This document shows positions 1-8,492 of a DNA stretch of 64,000 nucleotides, piece by piece (positions within the stretch are counted from its first letter, which is position 1; every line of letters starts with the position of its first letter). The position numbers and the translations under genes are program-made. Source of the stretch: Nitrosomonas sp. (lineage in GTDB: Bacteria > Pseudomonadota > Gammaproteobacteria > Burkholderiales > Nitrosomonadaceae); NCBI GenBank assembly GCA_017984435.1, contig JAGNZK010000005.1, forward strand, positions 16,976 to 80,975, in the 5' to 3' direction. The notes under the pieces are model-generated. The model did no database searches. It had not been told where the DNA came from and saw only the letters and a program-made list of their open reading frames with translations.

Positions 1-147
1 CAAAAGTGCGTCATGCAAATCAACGATGGTTGTAACACGCAAGCAATCTGACTGAAATCCACCTTGAGAAAGTATATGTAATACTCGGTCCGTATCTTCT
101 TGAGAATATTCAACCATTAATATTTCTAATTTTTCTTCATTGCCCAT
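1..147 (-). CDS. partial response-regulator receiver-domain protein (N-terminus only)
   Basis: The minus strand from 147 down to the window edge encodes 49 residues starting MGNEEKLEILMVEYSQED and continuing with a helix typical of a CheY-like receiver domain (beta1 LEILMVE, then alpha1 DTDRVLHIL). In receivers the end of beta1 usually carries an acidic pair (VED or VDD). Here it reads VEY, so one acidic residue is replaced by Tyr. The phospho-acceptor Asp would lie outside the window. The gene runs off the left edge, so its output domain is unknown. It is transcribed away from fliC. The start ATG has only a weak purine-rich sequence (AAAGGGCTGAG) before it. Confidence 0.55.
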   Translation of the reverse strand, partial: MGNEEKLEILMVEYSQEDTDRVLHILSQGGFQSDCLRVTTIVDLHDALL

Positions 148-321
148 CTCAGCCCTTTGCAGGTTGACGCCGATAAACTACCAGAACTACCTTATTATTT
201 TATTAACTAACTGAATATTTGTCTCATTTTACAAGATAATTTTATGAGAAAGAAATAATTTATATCGCGAATAGATGATGCAAATTAATCAATTAGATAA
301 AAATCATAAAATATAAAATTC

Positions 322-348
322 TAAACTTTCCAAAACGGTATCCGATAA
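322..348 (+). promoter_or_regulatory. sigma-28 (FliA) promoter of fliC
   Basis: TAAA (322-325), a 15-bp spacer, then TCCGATAA (341-348). This is an almost perfect match to the flagellar sigma-28 consensus TAAA-N15-GCCGATAA. Transcription would start near 355 and give an untranslated leader of about 90 nt before fliC. The sigma factor itself (fliA) and its anti-sigma factor (flgM) are both in this window. Confidence 0.9.
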
Positions 349-447
349 CTGCAATCAACGGCGGTTAAAAACCTTCTTGGATTGCAGGGAAAACCAACGG
401 AACTGGCAATCATGCCAAACACATAGTTATTAAAAAGGAGAACCCAA
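349..447 (+). promoter_or_regulatory. fliC leader with inverted repeat and strong RBS
   Basis: CTGCAATC (349-356) and GATTGCAG (380-387) form a perfect 8-bp inverted repeat around a small inner GGTT/AACC stem. The first arm overlaps the predicted transcription start, so it may act in DNA rather than RNA. The leader contains several GGA trinucleotides (near 379, 400 and 437), the core of CsrA-binding sites. The ribosome binding site AAAAAGGAGAA ends about 7 nt before the fliC ATG. CsrA control is an inference only. The rest of 148-447 is AT-rich, with no ORF that I can support. Confidence 0.4.
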
Positions 448-1914
448 ATGCCACAAATTATTAACTCTAATGTAGCTTCATTAAATGCACAACGTAATTT
501 AAACACATCTCAAACATCATTAAATACTTCTCTGACACGTTTATCATCTGGTTTACGTATTAACAGCGCTAAAGACGATGCTGCGGGTCTGGCGATTTCG
601 GAAAGGATGACTTCACAAATTCGTGGCTTAAACCAAGCTGTGCGTAACGCAAATGACGGTATCTCGTTGTCACAAACCGCCGAAGGTGCGCTGGGAGAAA
701 TCAGTAACAACTTGCAGCGTATTCGTGAGCTGGCTGTACAATCTGCAAATGCATCTAATAGCGCCAGTGATCGTGCTTCACTACAAAAAGAAGTTTCGCA
801 ATTATCCGCCGAAATAACTCGAGTTGCCGGTCAAACTCAATTCAATGGTTTAAATTTACTGGATGGTTCTTTTCAGAATCAGAGTTTCCAAGTCGGCGCT
901 AATGCCAATCAGACCATTGATATTACATCCATTGGAGATGCGCGTTCAACTGCTTTAGGTAGCAATACGCTTACTACAGGAGGTACCGTCGTAGGTACAG
1001 TTGTCTCGGGTGCCACGGCAAATGGTATTGGTGCAGAAACTGATCTCGCGTTGACTACTAATAAAGGAACCGTTGGCAGTATCGCATATGCTGCCGATGC
1101 AGGCGCTGATGCAATTGCAACGGCTATCAATGATACCGCTTCAGGTATTGGTATTACGGCTACTGCAACCAATAGCACAACACTGGGATCTTTAAGTACT
1201 GCTGGAACCATCAGTTTCAATTTAGCCGGAGGCACGGGTTCTGCTCAGGCAATTTCAGTCGATATTACAGATACAAACGATCTAAGTGCACTAGCCGCAG
1301 CAATCAATGGTGTACAAAATAATACAGGAGTTACGGCTTCATTTACAACTGCTGGAGACAAATCACAACTTACCCTCAGTACCACGGATGGTCGTGATAT
1401 TAAACTTGATACCTTTGTTCATAGTGGCGGTGCAGCAACTGACACGATAGATTTTGGTACAGCTACTTTGGATGATGGTACAGTTGCAACAGATGCGGTA
1501 GCGGTTGGTACCGTTAAACTCACCAGTTCAGAGGGGCAGATTATCGCAACTAATGCAGGGACTGATGTCTTTACTGCAGCGACCGATACCAGCTCATTCC
1601 AGTCAGTTGCTCTTGTGGATATTTCTTCAGCAGCCGGTGCACAGTCAGCCATGGATGTGTTAGATGCTGCTTTAAGTCAAATTAACAGTTCACGTGGTGA
1701 TCTGGGTGCGATTCAGAATCGTTTCAGTTCAACCATTGCGAATCTGCAAAGTGCCTCTGAGAATCTTTCAGCTTCTCGTAGCCGAATTCAAGATGCAGAC
1801 TTTGCAGCTGAAACGGCTAATATGACACGTGGGCAGATTCTGCAACAAGCAGGCGTAGCAATTCTTGCGCAAGCAAATTCGCTACCCAATAATGTTCTTT
1901 CACTGTTGCGTTAA
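448..1914 (+). CDS. fliC: flagellin
   Basis: 488-residue flagellin, the filament subunit exported by the flagellar type III system. The N-terminal D0/D1 region (residues 1-150) starts MPQIINSNVASLNAQRNL and carries the LSSGLRINSAKDDAAGLAIS signature. The C-terminal D1/D0 region ends with ILQQAGVAILAQANSLPNN and LLR. The central 170-400 region is Ala/Thr/Gly-rich, the variable surface D2/D3 domain. The start is set by AAAAAGGAG about 7 nt upstream and the conserved N-terminus. A sigma-28 promoter lies 100 bp upstream. It heads the run fliC-flaG-fliD-fliS. Confidence 0.97.
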   Translation: MPQIINSNVASLNAQRNLNTSQTSLNTSLTRLSSGLRINSAKDDAAGLAISERMTSQIRGLNQAVRNANDGISLSQTAEGALGEISNNLQRIRELAVQSANASNSASDRASLQKEVSQLSAEITRVAGQTQFNGLNLLDGSFQNQSFQVGANANQTIDITSIGDARSTALGSNTLTTGGTVVGTVVSGATANGIGAETDLALTTNKGTVGSIAYAADAGADAIATAINDTASGIGITATATNSTTLGSLSTAGTISFNLAGGTGSAQAISVDITDTNDLSALAAAINGVQNNTGVTASFTTAGDKSQLTLSTTDGRDIKLDTFVHSGGAATDTIDFGTATLDDGTVATDAVAVGTVKLTSSEGQIIATNAGTDVFTAATDTSSFQSVALVDISSAAGAQSAMDVLDAALSQINSSRGDLGAIQNRFSSTIANLQSASENLSASRSRIQDADFAAETANMTRGQILQQAGVAILAQANSLPNNVLSLLR

Positions 1915-1959
1915 TCAATCCGTATCAAATGATACAAAGTATTAAATAAAGCTGATGAT

Positions 1960-1987
1960 ACGCGGGATTATAAAAATATTCTCGCGT
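1960..1987 (+). terminator. hairpin between fliC and flaG
   Basis: ACGCGGGA (1960-1967) pairs with TCTCGCGT (1980-1987) in an 8-bp stem with one G-U pair and a 12-nt loop. A smaller hairpin, GTATCA-AA-TGATAC, lies at 1922-1935. There is no clean T-run after the larger stem, so this is probably a partial terminator or an mRNA-stabilising structure. Either would let flagellin mRNA exceed that of the downstream genes. Confidence 0.4.
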
Positions 1988-2013
1988 TCATTTCAACTTT
2001 AGGGAGTCATATC

Positions 2014-2376
2014 ATGAATATCAATCAATTAAATGGAACAGGTGTAACCCCACTACTTCCGACAGCCATATCAGCCAATCAAAAGATATTTACACCTGAT
2101 ATTTCACTACCTATTTCAATCGCACAATCTACAGTAAGTGACAAACCTGAATCAGAAGAGCAGATCAGGCAAGCTGTTCAGAAAATTCAGGGAGTTGTGG
2201 ATAATTTGGCACATAATTTACGTTTTTCAATTGATGAAGATACCGGTAAGACAATTATTAAAGTAATGGATGCTCGTACTGATGAGGTAATCCGACAGTT
2301 CCCCACAGAAGAAGCTATTGAAATAGCCCGTACCTTGGATAAGGTACAAGGGTTGCTATTTAACGACAAAGCATAA
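2014..2376 (+). CDS. flaG: FlaG family flagellar protein
   Basis: 120 residues. The C-terminal half (about 50-118) is a FlaG domain, with LRFSIDEDTGKTIIKVMDARTDEVIRQFP and an IEIARTLD helix. The N-terminal 45 residues are low-complexity. FlaG is encoded between flagellin and cap genes in many polar flagellates and affects filament length, but its exact role is not settled. The RBS AGGGAG lies 9 nt before ATG. It is followed 34 bp later by fliD, so the two are probably co-transcribed. Confidence 0.93.
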   Translation: MNINQLNGTGVTPLLPTAISANQKIFTPDISLPISIAQSTVSDKPESEEQIRQAVQKIQGVVDNLAHNLRFSIDEDTGKTIIKVMDARTDEVIRQFPTEEAIEIARTLDKVQGLLFNDKA

Positions 2377-2410
2377 TTGACATTCTAATATAGCGAACAA
2401 GGGCTTAAAA

Positions 2411-4381
2411 ATGCTTTCATCTCCAGGAATTGGATCAGGTCTAGATATCAACGGTATTGTCAGTCAGCTAATGACGGTGGAACGTCAACCACTGGCAGTT
2501 CTCGATAACAAAGAAGCTAAACAACAAACCAAACTTACTGCTTTCGGTAGTCTGAAAGGCGCAATATCTTCATTCCAGAGTAATCTTCACGCATTAACTA
2601 ATCCGGCAAAATATAACGCTATTACAGCCAGTCTTGCCGATACCACATTGGCCAATACCAGTGCTACATCGGCTGCAGTAACAGGAAGTTATTCCGTAGA
2701 AATTCAAACGCTCGCTCAATCCCAGAAATTAAAATCTGCTAACTTTCCCACTACCAGTTCCACAGTTGGTAGTGGGACTATGACCATACAATTTGGCACT
2801 TATAGTGGCGGTACATTTACACTCAATTCTGATAAAGCTGCACAATCAATCACCATCTCTCCCAGCAATTCATCACTAGCTGGTATCCGTGACACGATTA
2901 ATTTGGCCAATGTGGGAGTGACTGCCAGTATTGTGAATGATGGTACTGGCAATCGTTTGGTGATTGCTTCAGAAGATACTGGGTTAAGTAATGCCTTAAA
3001 AATAACCACAACTGATGCTGATACAAACAATACCGATAATGCAGGGTTATCTCAGCTTATTTATGATGCATCAACGGGTGGCACGACCAATCTTACTGAA
3101 ACCGTAGCTGCTAGTAATGCCACATTAGTGATTGATGGCATCTCAATTAGTAAGGCATCCAATAGAATTACAGACGCTATTGAAGGTGTCACATTAGATT
3201 TATTAAAAGCAAATATCGGTACAGCAACAACCCTAAATTTGTCTCGAGACACAGCGAGTATTCAAAGTGCAGTGTCGTCATTTGTTAAAACCTTCAATGA
3301 TCTGAATAAAACTATCGTCGACCTTTCAAAATATGATGCAGCTACAAAGCAAGCATCTATTTTAACGGGGGATTCAACGGTGCGATCAATCCAGACACAG
3401 ATACGTAATGCAATTTCTGATCCACTGACTACAGCAGGTGGTGGCTTAAGTCTATTATCGGAAGTGGGTATTTCTTTTCAAGCAGATGGCACACTTAAAT
3501 ATGATTCGGCTAAGCTAACCAAAGTACTGAGTGATCCAACGAAAGATATTTCAACACTGTTTGCTTCCATTGGAAAAACCAGTGATAGTCTCGTGTCATT
3601 TGTCAGCGCTGAATCCGATACAGCTAATGGCAAGTATTCACTGAATATCAGTCAAATTGCAACTCAAGGTACCGCAACAGGTAGCACTGCGGCCGCATTG
3701 ACCATTAATGCGGGAATCAATGACACACTAGATCTCACCATTGATGGTATAAGTGCTAGCGTAAAAATCGCGGCAGGTACTTATACGGTAGCCTCATTGT
3801 CGGCAGAGATTCAATCAAGAATCAATGGCGTACCAGAAATTTCATCTGCCGGCATCAAAGTAACACTAAGTGAATCTGCTGGGAAATTAACTATCACCTC
3901 CAATCAATATGGTTCCGCATCAACTGTATCGATTACGGGTGGGAATGGCAAGTCGGATTTATTTGGCGCGCCTATTGAAACTGGCGGAGTAGATGTAGCT
4001 GGTACGATTAATGGCATCAGTGCAACAGGTTCCGGTCAAACCCTAACCGGTACTGCTGATAGCAGTGGACTCGTTCTCGAAATAACTGGAGGTGGTACAG
4101 GTACCAGAGGAGACATAGATTTTGCACATGGTTTTGCGGCAAAGTTGGATAAGTTAGTGGGTGGGATGTTGAAGGATCATTTGGTTGATAGTCGCATTGA
4201 TGGCATTAACTCGTCTATCAAAGATATCGATGCTCAACGGGAGACTCTGAATCGTCGTCTTGTAGATATAGAAAGACGTATTCGTTCACAATTTACTGCG
4301 CTAGATACAATGCTTGCTGGCATGACCCAAACGAGCAACTTTTTGCAGCAGCAATTATCCAGGTTACCTGGTGCAGGTTAA
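2411..4381 (+). CDS. fliD: flagellar filament cap protein FliD (HAP2)
   Basis: 656 residues. The N-terminal FliD domain begins GIGSGLDINGIVSQLMTVERQPL (residues 6-28), the classic cap-protein signature. The C-terminal domain (about 570-650) has the coiled-coil ending INSSIKDIDAQRETLNRRL...RSQFTALDTMLAGM. The middle is Thr/Ser/Gly-rich and holds flagellin-hook-IN-like repeats. At 656 residues it is longer than the roughly 470 of enteric FliD, through extra central domains. FliD caps the growing filament and promotes flagellin folding. RBS AAGGG upstream. fliS follows 51 bp downstream. Confidence 0.96.
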   Translation: MLSSPGIGSGLDINGIVSQLMTVERQPLAVLDNKEAKQQTKLTAFGSLKGAISSFQSNLHALTNPAKYNAITASLADTTLANTSATSAAVTGSYSVEIQTLAQSQKLKSANFPTTSSTVGSGTMTIQFGTYSGGTFTLNSDKAAQSITISPSNSSLAGIRDTINLANVGVTASIVNDGTGNRLVIASEDTGLSNALKITTTDADTNNTDNAGLSQLIYDASTGGTTNLTETVAASNATLVIDGISISKASNRITDAIEGVTLDLLKANIGTATTLNLSRDTASIQSAVSSFVKTFNDLNKTIVDLSKYDAATKQASILTGDSTVRSIQTQIRNAISDPLTTAGGGLSLLSEVGISFQADGTLKYDSAKLTKVLSDPTKDISTLFASIGKTSDSLVSFVSAESDTANGKYSLNISQIATQGTATGSTAAALTINAGINDTLDLTIDGISASVKIAAGTYTVASLSAEIQSRINGVPEISSAGIKVTLSESAGKLTITSNQYGSASTVSITGGNGKSDLFGAPIETGGVDVAGTINGISATGSGQTLTGTADSSGLVLEITGGGTGTRGDIDFAHGFAAKLDKLVGGMLKDHLVDSRIDGINSSIKDIDAQRETLNRRLVDIERRIRSQFTALDTMLAGMTQTSNFLQQQLSRLPGAG

Positions 4382-4432
4382 TAAAAATGAGTCTTGGAAA
4401 TAGGCTCTCCATAATATAAAAGGGGTACAAAA

Positions 4433-4861
4433 ATGTATGCTGCCATGAATAATGCAATATCCGCCTACCAACGTATTGGTGTTGAAACGGGTGTTGAGTC
4501 CGCTGATCCACACAAGCTTATTTTGATGTTGTTTGAGGGTGCACAGGAAGCTTTAGCAAAAGCCAGAATACATATTCAGAATAATGAGATTGCCGAAAAA
4601 GGACAGATGATTTCAAAAGCTATCATGATTATTGATCACGGCCTAAAAGCTAGCTTGGATATGAATGCAGGTGGTGATTTAGCAATTAAACTCCAAGCGC
4701 TTTACGATTATATGACACATCGATTACTGGTAGCTAATATTCAGAATAATCTTGAGATAGTTAATGAAGTTAACAAACTTTTGTTTGAGCTATATGGTGC
4801 TTGGAAGAAAATTGGAGAATTCGCTGAAACTCAATCTACAATAAAAGCAGCATCAATTTAA
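4433..4861 (+). CDS. fliS: flagellar export chaperone FliS
   Basis: 142-residue all-helical protein with the FliS signature AISAYQRIGVETGVESADPHKLILMLFEGA near the N-terminus. FliS binds the disordered C-terminus of flagellin in the cytoplasm and prevents early polymerisation. The RBS AAAGGGG is 8 nt before ATG. It is the last gene of the fliC-flaG-fliD-fliS run; about 190 bp separate it from fliT. Confidence 0.96.
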   Translation: MYAAMNNAISAYQRIGVETGVESADPHKLILMLFEGAQEALAKARIHIQNNEIAEKGQMISKAIMIIDHGLKASLDMNAGGDLAIKLQALYDYMTHRLLVANIQNNLEIVNEVNKLLFELYGAWKKIGEFAETQSTIKAASI

Positions 4862-4957
4862 ATCAAAATCTTACGATAAGAAAAACTAATTACCACTTAC
4901 GAAAAGTAGACAGGTTAGTGCAAGCGTGGGTATAGACAACTAAAGCTGTCCACTACA

Positions 4958-4984
4958 CAAAGCTTAATGCGTACGAGTCGATAC
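4958..4984 (+). promoter_or_regulatory. candidate sigma-28 promoter upstream of fliT
   Basis: CAAA (4958-4961), 15 bp, then GTCGATAC (4977-4984). Compared with TAAA-N15-GCCGATAA it has one mismatch in the -35 and two in the -10, with exact spacing. It would start a transcript near 4991 covering fliT, the fliK-like gene, the flhB-like gene and ycgR. Confidence 0.5.
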
Positions 4985-4994
4985 ATTTAGAATT

Positions 4995-5019
4995 AAGCCA
5001 TCGTTACGATGGTTTTAAT
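4995..5019 (+). terminator. hairpin with T-run upstream of fliT
   Basis: CCATCG-TTA-CGATGG (4998-5012), extended by AAG/TTT wobble pairing and followed by TTTTAATA. It looks like an intrinsic terminator for fliS, yet it also lies at the predicted 5' end of a transcript from the 4958-4984 promoter, where it could cap or attenuate the mRNA. Confidence 0.5.
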
Positions 5020-5054
5020 AAAATATATAGAGAGAGATAAAGGTGTTTAAGAGT

Positions 5055-5390
5055 ATGGATAATACACAAGCGATTATGGCCTATGAAGCCATTTTAGCAA
5101 CTACAGGAAAAATGCTGGCTGCTGCCCAGAATAATGAATGGGATGAATTAGTATCATTAGAGAAAGAATGTAGACAATTAACCGAAATTCTTATAAAGAA
5201 GAATCCGGAACCTATATTAGATAGAGAATTACTACAAAAGAAAGTAAAAATTATTCACCAGATACTGGATGAGAATGCTCAAGTCAGAGCGCTTACTGAG
5301 CCTTGGGTAGCAAGATTGCAAGACATACTTAGCACCAATGGACGTACGCGCAATCTTCAACACGCATATCAATCAATTGAGAATGTATAG
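5055..5390 (+). CDS. fliT: FliT-like flagellar chaperone
   Basis: Small helical protein of 111 residues from the ATG at 5055. A GTG at 5043 would add four residues. The ATG has AAGGTG 9 nt upstream and the GTG only a GA-rich stretch, so I prefer the ATG. FliT-type chaperones bind FliD and, in enterics, FlhDC. The sequence is mostly helix (AIMAYEAILATTGKMLAAAQ) with a conserved-looking WDELVSLEKEC segment. The assignment rests on this pattern plus position after fliS, since FliT sequences diverge strongly. Confidence 0.7.
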   Translation: MDNTQAIMAYEAILATTGKMLAAAQNNEWDELVSLEKECRQLTEILIKKNPEPILDRELLQKKVKIIHQILDENAQVRALTEPWVARLQDILSTNGRTRNLQHAYQSIENV

Positions 5391-5462
5391 ATTATAAGCA
5401 TCAAATAAGAGATTAAGGTATGTTATTTTGGATAAGTATAAGCAAAATAAAGATGAACTGTC

Positions 5463-6467
5463 GTGATCCCAACCATAGTCAAAACTGATTTAATTACACC
5501 GCTAACTCAAATAAAGTCTGTTACACCAGTAACAGCAGTTCTTGATTCACAAAACTCTTCTACTGAATTTGAACAAGGCCAAAGATACCAGGCGTTAATT
5601 GAAGCACGTTTAGTTAATGGCAATTCCAGGATTCTAATTGCAGATAAGCTCCTGCAAATGCGCTTGCCAGAGAATTTTCAACCGGGCAACAAACTTGAAC
5701 TAGTCTTCATATCTCAGGAACCAAAACTAAAGTTTCTTATCCTCAACGAAACACGATCGGATGGCAGAGAAAATGATACATCAATCAGTGCCACCGGTCG
5801 TTTTCTAGGCGCTTTAATGCAGGATACTTTAAAGCAGGCATCATTAGGTGCAACAACTACACAATCGCTTACTAACGCTACTCCTATCCTGACTGGATTA
5901 TCGATAAATAGCACTGAATTACCCAGTTTATTACAAAAAGCAATTGTTCAAAGTGGATTATTCTATGAATCGCATCAGGCACAATGGATTAATGGAGAAA
6001 ATACACTTGAAAACTTACAGCAAGAACCTCAAGGAAAACTAATGCTAGGGACAACTGATTTGCCTACTACTAAAGCAGCTACTTCTGACATGCCTATACA
6101 TCCGCAGAGTATCCCTCTAGTACAGCAACAGTTAAATGCGCTTGATACTGGACATTTATTCTGGCGTGGAGAAGTCTGGCAAGGTCAATCTATGGACTGG
6201 GATATTTTTGAGCAGCCTGATGGCAAGGAAAATGAGCCTGATTACACTGCACAATGGTGCACTAAGATACGTCTATCCATGCCACAGCTTGGAAGTATTA
6301 CGGCCATGATTGCACTCAATGCTCAGGGTATTAATATCAAATTCAATGCTTCGCAGATAGAAACCGCTCATCTCTTGAAAAATCACAAGTTGCCGCTCAC
6401 AGTTGACATGCAATCAGCCGGATTAAATATTCAATCAGTAGAGATTCAACACGATGATAAAGAATGA
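5463..6467 (+). CDS. FliK-like flagellar hook-length control C-terminal domain protein
   Basis: 334 residues from a GTG start with a weak RBS. Residues 240-330 (the LSMPQLGSITAMIALNAQGI and LKNHKLPLTVDMQSAGLNIQSV segments) match the C-terminal FliK/Flg_hook domain, which switches FlhB specificity when the hook reaches length. The N-terminal region has a small beta domain (ALIEARLVNGNSRILIADKLLQM) and then a Gln/Ser/Thr-rich linker. This paralogous type is often paired with a short FlhB-like gene, as here (14-bp overlap). It may be a second FliK-like factor rather than the main one; no other fliK is in the window. Confidence 0.65.
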   Translation: MIPTIVKTDLITPLTQIKSVTPVTAVLDSQNSSTEFEQGQRYQALIEARLVNGNSRILIADKLLQMRLPENFQPGNKLELVFISQEPKLKFLILNETRSDGRENDTSISATGRFLGALMQDTLKQASLGATTTQSLTNATPILTGLSINSTELPSLLQKAIVQSGLFYESHQAQWINGENTLENLQQEPQGKLMLGTTDLPTTKAATSDMPIHPQSIPLVQQQLNALDTGHLFWRGEVWQGQSMDWDIFEQPDGKENEPDYTAQWCTKIRLSMPQLGSITAMIALNAQGINIKFNASQIETAHLLKNHKLPLTVDMQSAGLNIQSVEIQHDDKE

Positions 6468-6777
6468 ATCTTATCTCACAGCTGTCGCACTCGCTTATCG
6501 AGAAGGTCAGATTGCGCCAAAAGTTGTTGCTAAAGGTCGCGGTCTTATCGCGCAAGAGATCATTAAGCGTGCTAGAGCATCAGGGATCTATGTTCATGAA
6601 TCAAGTGAGTTGGTTGCATTATTGATGCAAGTGAATCTCGATGATCGTATTCCATCGCAACTTTATGTTGCAGTTGCTGAACTATTAGCATGGTTGTATC
6701 GTCTGGAACAAGGTAAAACGAAACCCTTAGTCAAAATTGACACAGAGATTATGCCAAAAATTTTGGAGAGTGATTGA
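6454..6777 (+). CDS. stand-alone FlhB-like cytoplasmic domain protein
   Basis: 107 residues aligning with the cytoplasmic domain of export switch FlhB. AVALAYREGQIAPKVVAKGRGLIAQEI corresponds to the stretch after the autocleavage site of the full FlhB in this window (AVALKYKSETMRAPTVVAKG), and IPSQLYVAVAELLAWLYRL to its last helix. The autocleavage motif NPTH is absent: the preceding residues are NESYLT. There are no membrane segments. The gene overlaps the FliK-like gene by 14 bp and ends three bases before ycgR. Proteins of this FhlB/FlhX type can partly replace the cleaved FlhB fragment in other bacteria; that role here is inferred. Confidence 0.8.
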   Translation: MIKNESYLTAVALAYREGQIAPKVVAKGRGLIAQEIIKRARASGIYVHESSELVALLMQVNLDDRIPSQLYVAVAELLAWLYRLEQGKTKPLVKIDTEIMPKILESD

Positions 6778-6779
6778 TA

Positions 6780-7562
6780 ATGCAAGGATCTGATCAAAGA
6801 GTGGAAGCATCTGAAGTATTTGAGCCTACTCAATTTTCTGATAAAGAAAAAGATGAGAGCTTTCGTGTTTATTCGGAAATTGATATTCTTTTTATACTTC
6901 GCGCGATTAAGCAAGCAAACTCATTAATCACGCTATATCTGGGTTATGGTAATAACTTTATCCTAACATCTATACTGACCATAGATGCTGATAAAAAAGA
7001 AATGATAATCGACTATGGCGCTAATGAGAAAATTAGCCAACAAGCATTGCAGGCTAGAGAATTAATATTTGTTACTACGCAGAATAAAGTCAAAATAGAA
7101 TTTATCTGTACACAAATCAAAAAGATAGAGTTCAGGGGTAGTACCGCTTTCTCGGTCAACATTCCAACGTCCCTACTACGCATCCAAAGAAGGGATAATT
7201 TTCGCATTTCTACGCCAATCACTAAACCACTTAAATGCATTATTCCAATCTTCATAGAGGATAAATCTGCGAAAACTGAAATTACATTACTTGATATCAG
7301 TTGTGGTGGTATCGGTGCAGTCGATCAACATACTGTTATCAGCCTTGAGCCAGGCTCTATTTATGCCAATTGCCAAATTACACTTCCTGAGATCGGGGTT
7401 GTTAATACAACTATCAAAGTAAAAAATACATATGTAATGAAACTGCAAAGTGGCGATACCTATCAACGTATCGGATGTGAATTTATAGATTTGCCAGCAA
7501 AAACTGAAGCGATGATACAACGCTATATTGTTAAGCAAGAACAAATGAGAAAAACAAAATAG
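6780..7562 (+). CDS. ycgR: YcgR-type PilZ flagellar brake protein
   Basis: 260 residues from the ATG at 6780. A TTG at 6774 would add two residues; the RBS GGAG at 6765 fits either. The N-terminal YcgR domain (about 25-130) is followed by a PilZ domain (135-255) with both c-di-GMP-binding elements visible: QRRDNFRI (RxxxR type) and DISCGGIG (D/NxSxxG). Such proteins bind c-di-GMP and slow or bias the flagellar motor. It is the last gene of the flagellar block, so it is probably made with the late genes. The ligand could come from the GGDEF enzyme encoded nearby. Confidence 0.88.
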   Translation: MQGSDQRVEASEVFEPTQFSDKEKDESFRVYSEIDILFILRAIKQANSLITLYLGYGNNFILTSILTIDADKKEMIIDYGANEKISQQALQARELIFVTTQNKVKIEFICTQIKKIEFRGSTAFSVNIPTSLLRIQRRDNFRISTPITKPLKCIIPIFIEDKSAKTEITLLDISCGGIGAVDQHTVISLEPGSIYANCQITLPEIGVVNTTIKVKNTYVMKLQSGDTYQRIGCEFIDLPAKTEAMIQRYIVKQEQMRKTK

Positions 7563-7614
7563 AGGTCGTGGTAGATTGCTGTAACTTTTGAGTCGTGATA
7601 TTTTTCAGGGTCGA

Positions 7615-8445
7615 TTATTTAAATAAGTTGATAATGCCATCCAAACCCACATGGCTAATTGAATAGGTTGCATAATCTTTTACGATAGATTTGGCGTGAT
7701 AAGCAATACTGATCCCAGCTTCAGCCATCATGCTCAGATCATTGGCGCCATCGCCAATAGCAATAATCTGTTCAGATCGCAGGCCCAGTTCGTCACGCAC
7801 CTGTTTTAATACTTGTGCTTTCCCTTCTCTACCAATAATTTCTCCGACCACTTTTCCGGTCAATAGATTATTTTCAATTTCTAATACATTGGCAACGGCA
7901 TAATCGAGTCCCAGTTTTGCTTTGATACGATCTGTAAAAAATGTGAAACCTCCTGAAATAACCATTGTTTTTAGGCCGGATATTTTGGCTTGCTGTAACA
8001 TTCTTTCAGCACCCGGGCTGAGTTTGACACGTTCATCATAAACGCTTTGCAGCGCATCTTGATGCAGGCCTCGCAAAAGTGCAGTGCGACGGATGAGGCT
8101 TTCTTCAAAGCCGATTTCACCCTTCATGGTTTGCTGTGTGATTGCTGCAACTTGTGGTTTTATATTGTGCATATCAGCAATTTCGTCAATGGATTCAATC
8201 GCCAGTAGTGTTGAGTCCATATCCATCGCAATCAACCCAAAATCGGAGAGCTTGAGATGGGAATCTACAAAAGCAAAGTCCAGCGCTACTTCAGCGCAAT
8301 ACGCCGCAATATCTTCTGCATAAGTGGCATTTGTCAATCGAAAGGCTTGGCCGGTAATTCGTTCAATCCCATCCGCGTGGGAGAGTTTTGCGATTGCTCG
8401 TAAGTCGCTGTTATTAACTTCCAATCCCTGGATAACTAGATTCAT
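7615..8445 (-). CDS. serB: phosphoserine phosphatase
   Basis: 276 residues. A HAD-superfamily core begins with the nucleophile motif MDMDSTLL (residues 73-80), continues with VISGGF (motif II), the motif III lysine region and GDGANDLSMM (motif IV). It removes phosphate from O-phospho-L-serine, the last step of serine synthesis. The N-terminal 65 residues form a small ACT-like regulatory region as in E. coli SerB. The gene faces ycgR convergently with a 52-bp gap and no clear terminator between. Confidence 0.95.
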   Translation of the reverse strand: MNLVIQGLEVNNSDLRAIAKLSHADGIERITGQAFRLTNATYAEDIAAYCAEVALDFAFVDSHLKLSDFGLIAMDMDSTLLAIESIDEIADMHNIKPQVAAITQQTMKGEIGFEESLIRRTALLRGLHQDALQSVYDERVKLSPGAERMLQQAKISGLKTMVISGGFTFFTDRIKAKLGLDYAVANVLEIENNLLTGKVVGEIIGREGKAQVLKQVRDELGLRSEQIIAIGDGANDLSMMAEAGISIAYHAKSIVKDYATYSISHVGLDGIINLFK

Positions 8446-8492
8446 AAGGTTGTTGATAGTGTGTAATAGGTGATGGTCAAATTATAGAAGAT

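Noticed and set aside
169-176. GCCGATAA, an exact sigma-28 -10 octamer
   Set aside because: The bases 15 bp upstream (150-153, CAGC) do not resemble TAAA, and the site is far from fliC, which has its own promoter.
4862-5042. Possible c-di-GMP riboswitch between fliS and fliT
   Set aside because: Several short pairings occur, but the conserved GEMM core and tetraloop-receptor elements are not present.
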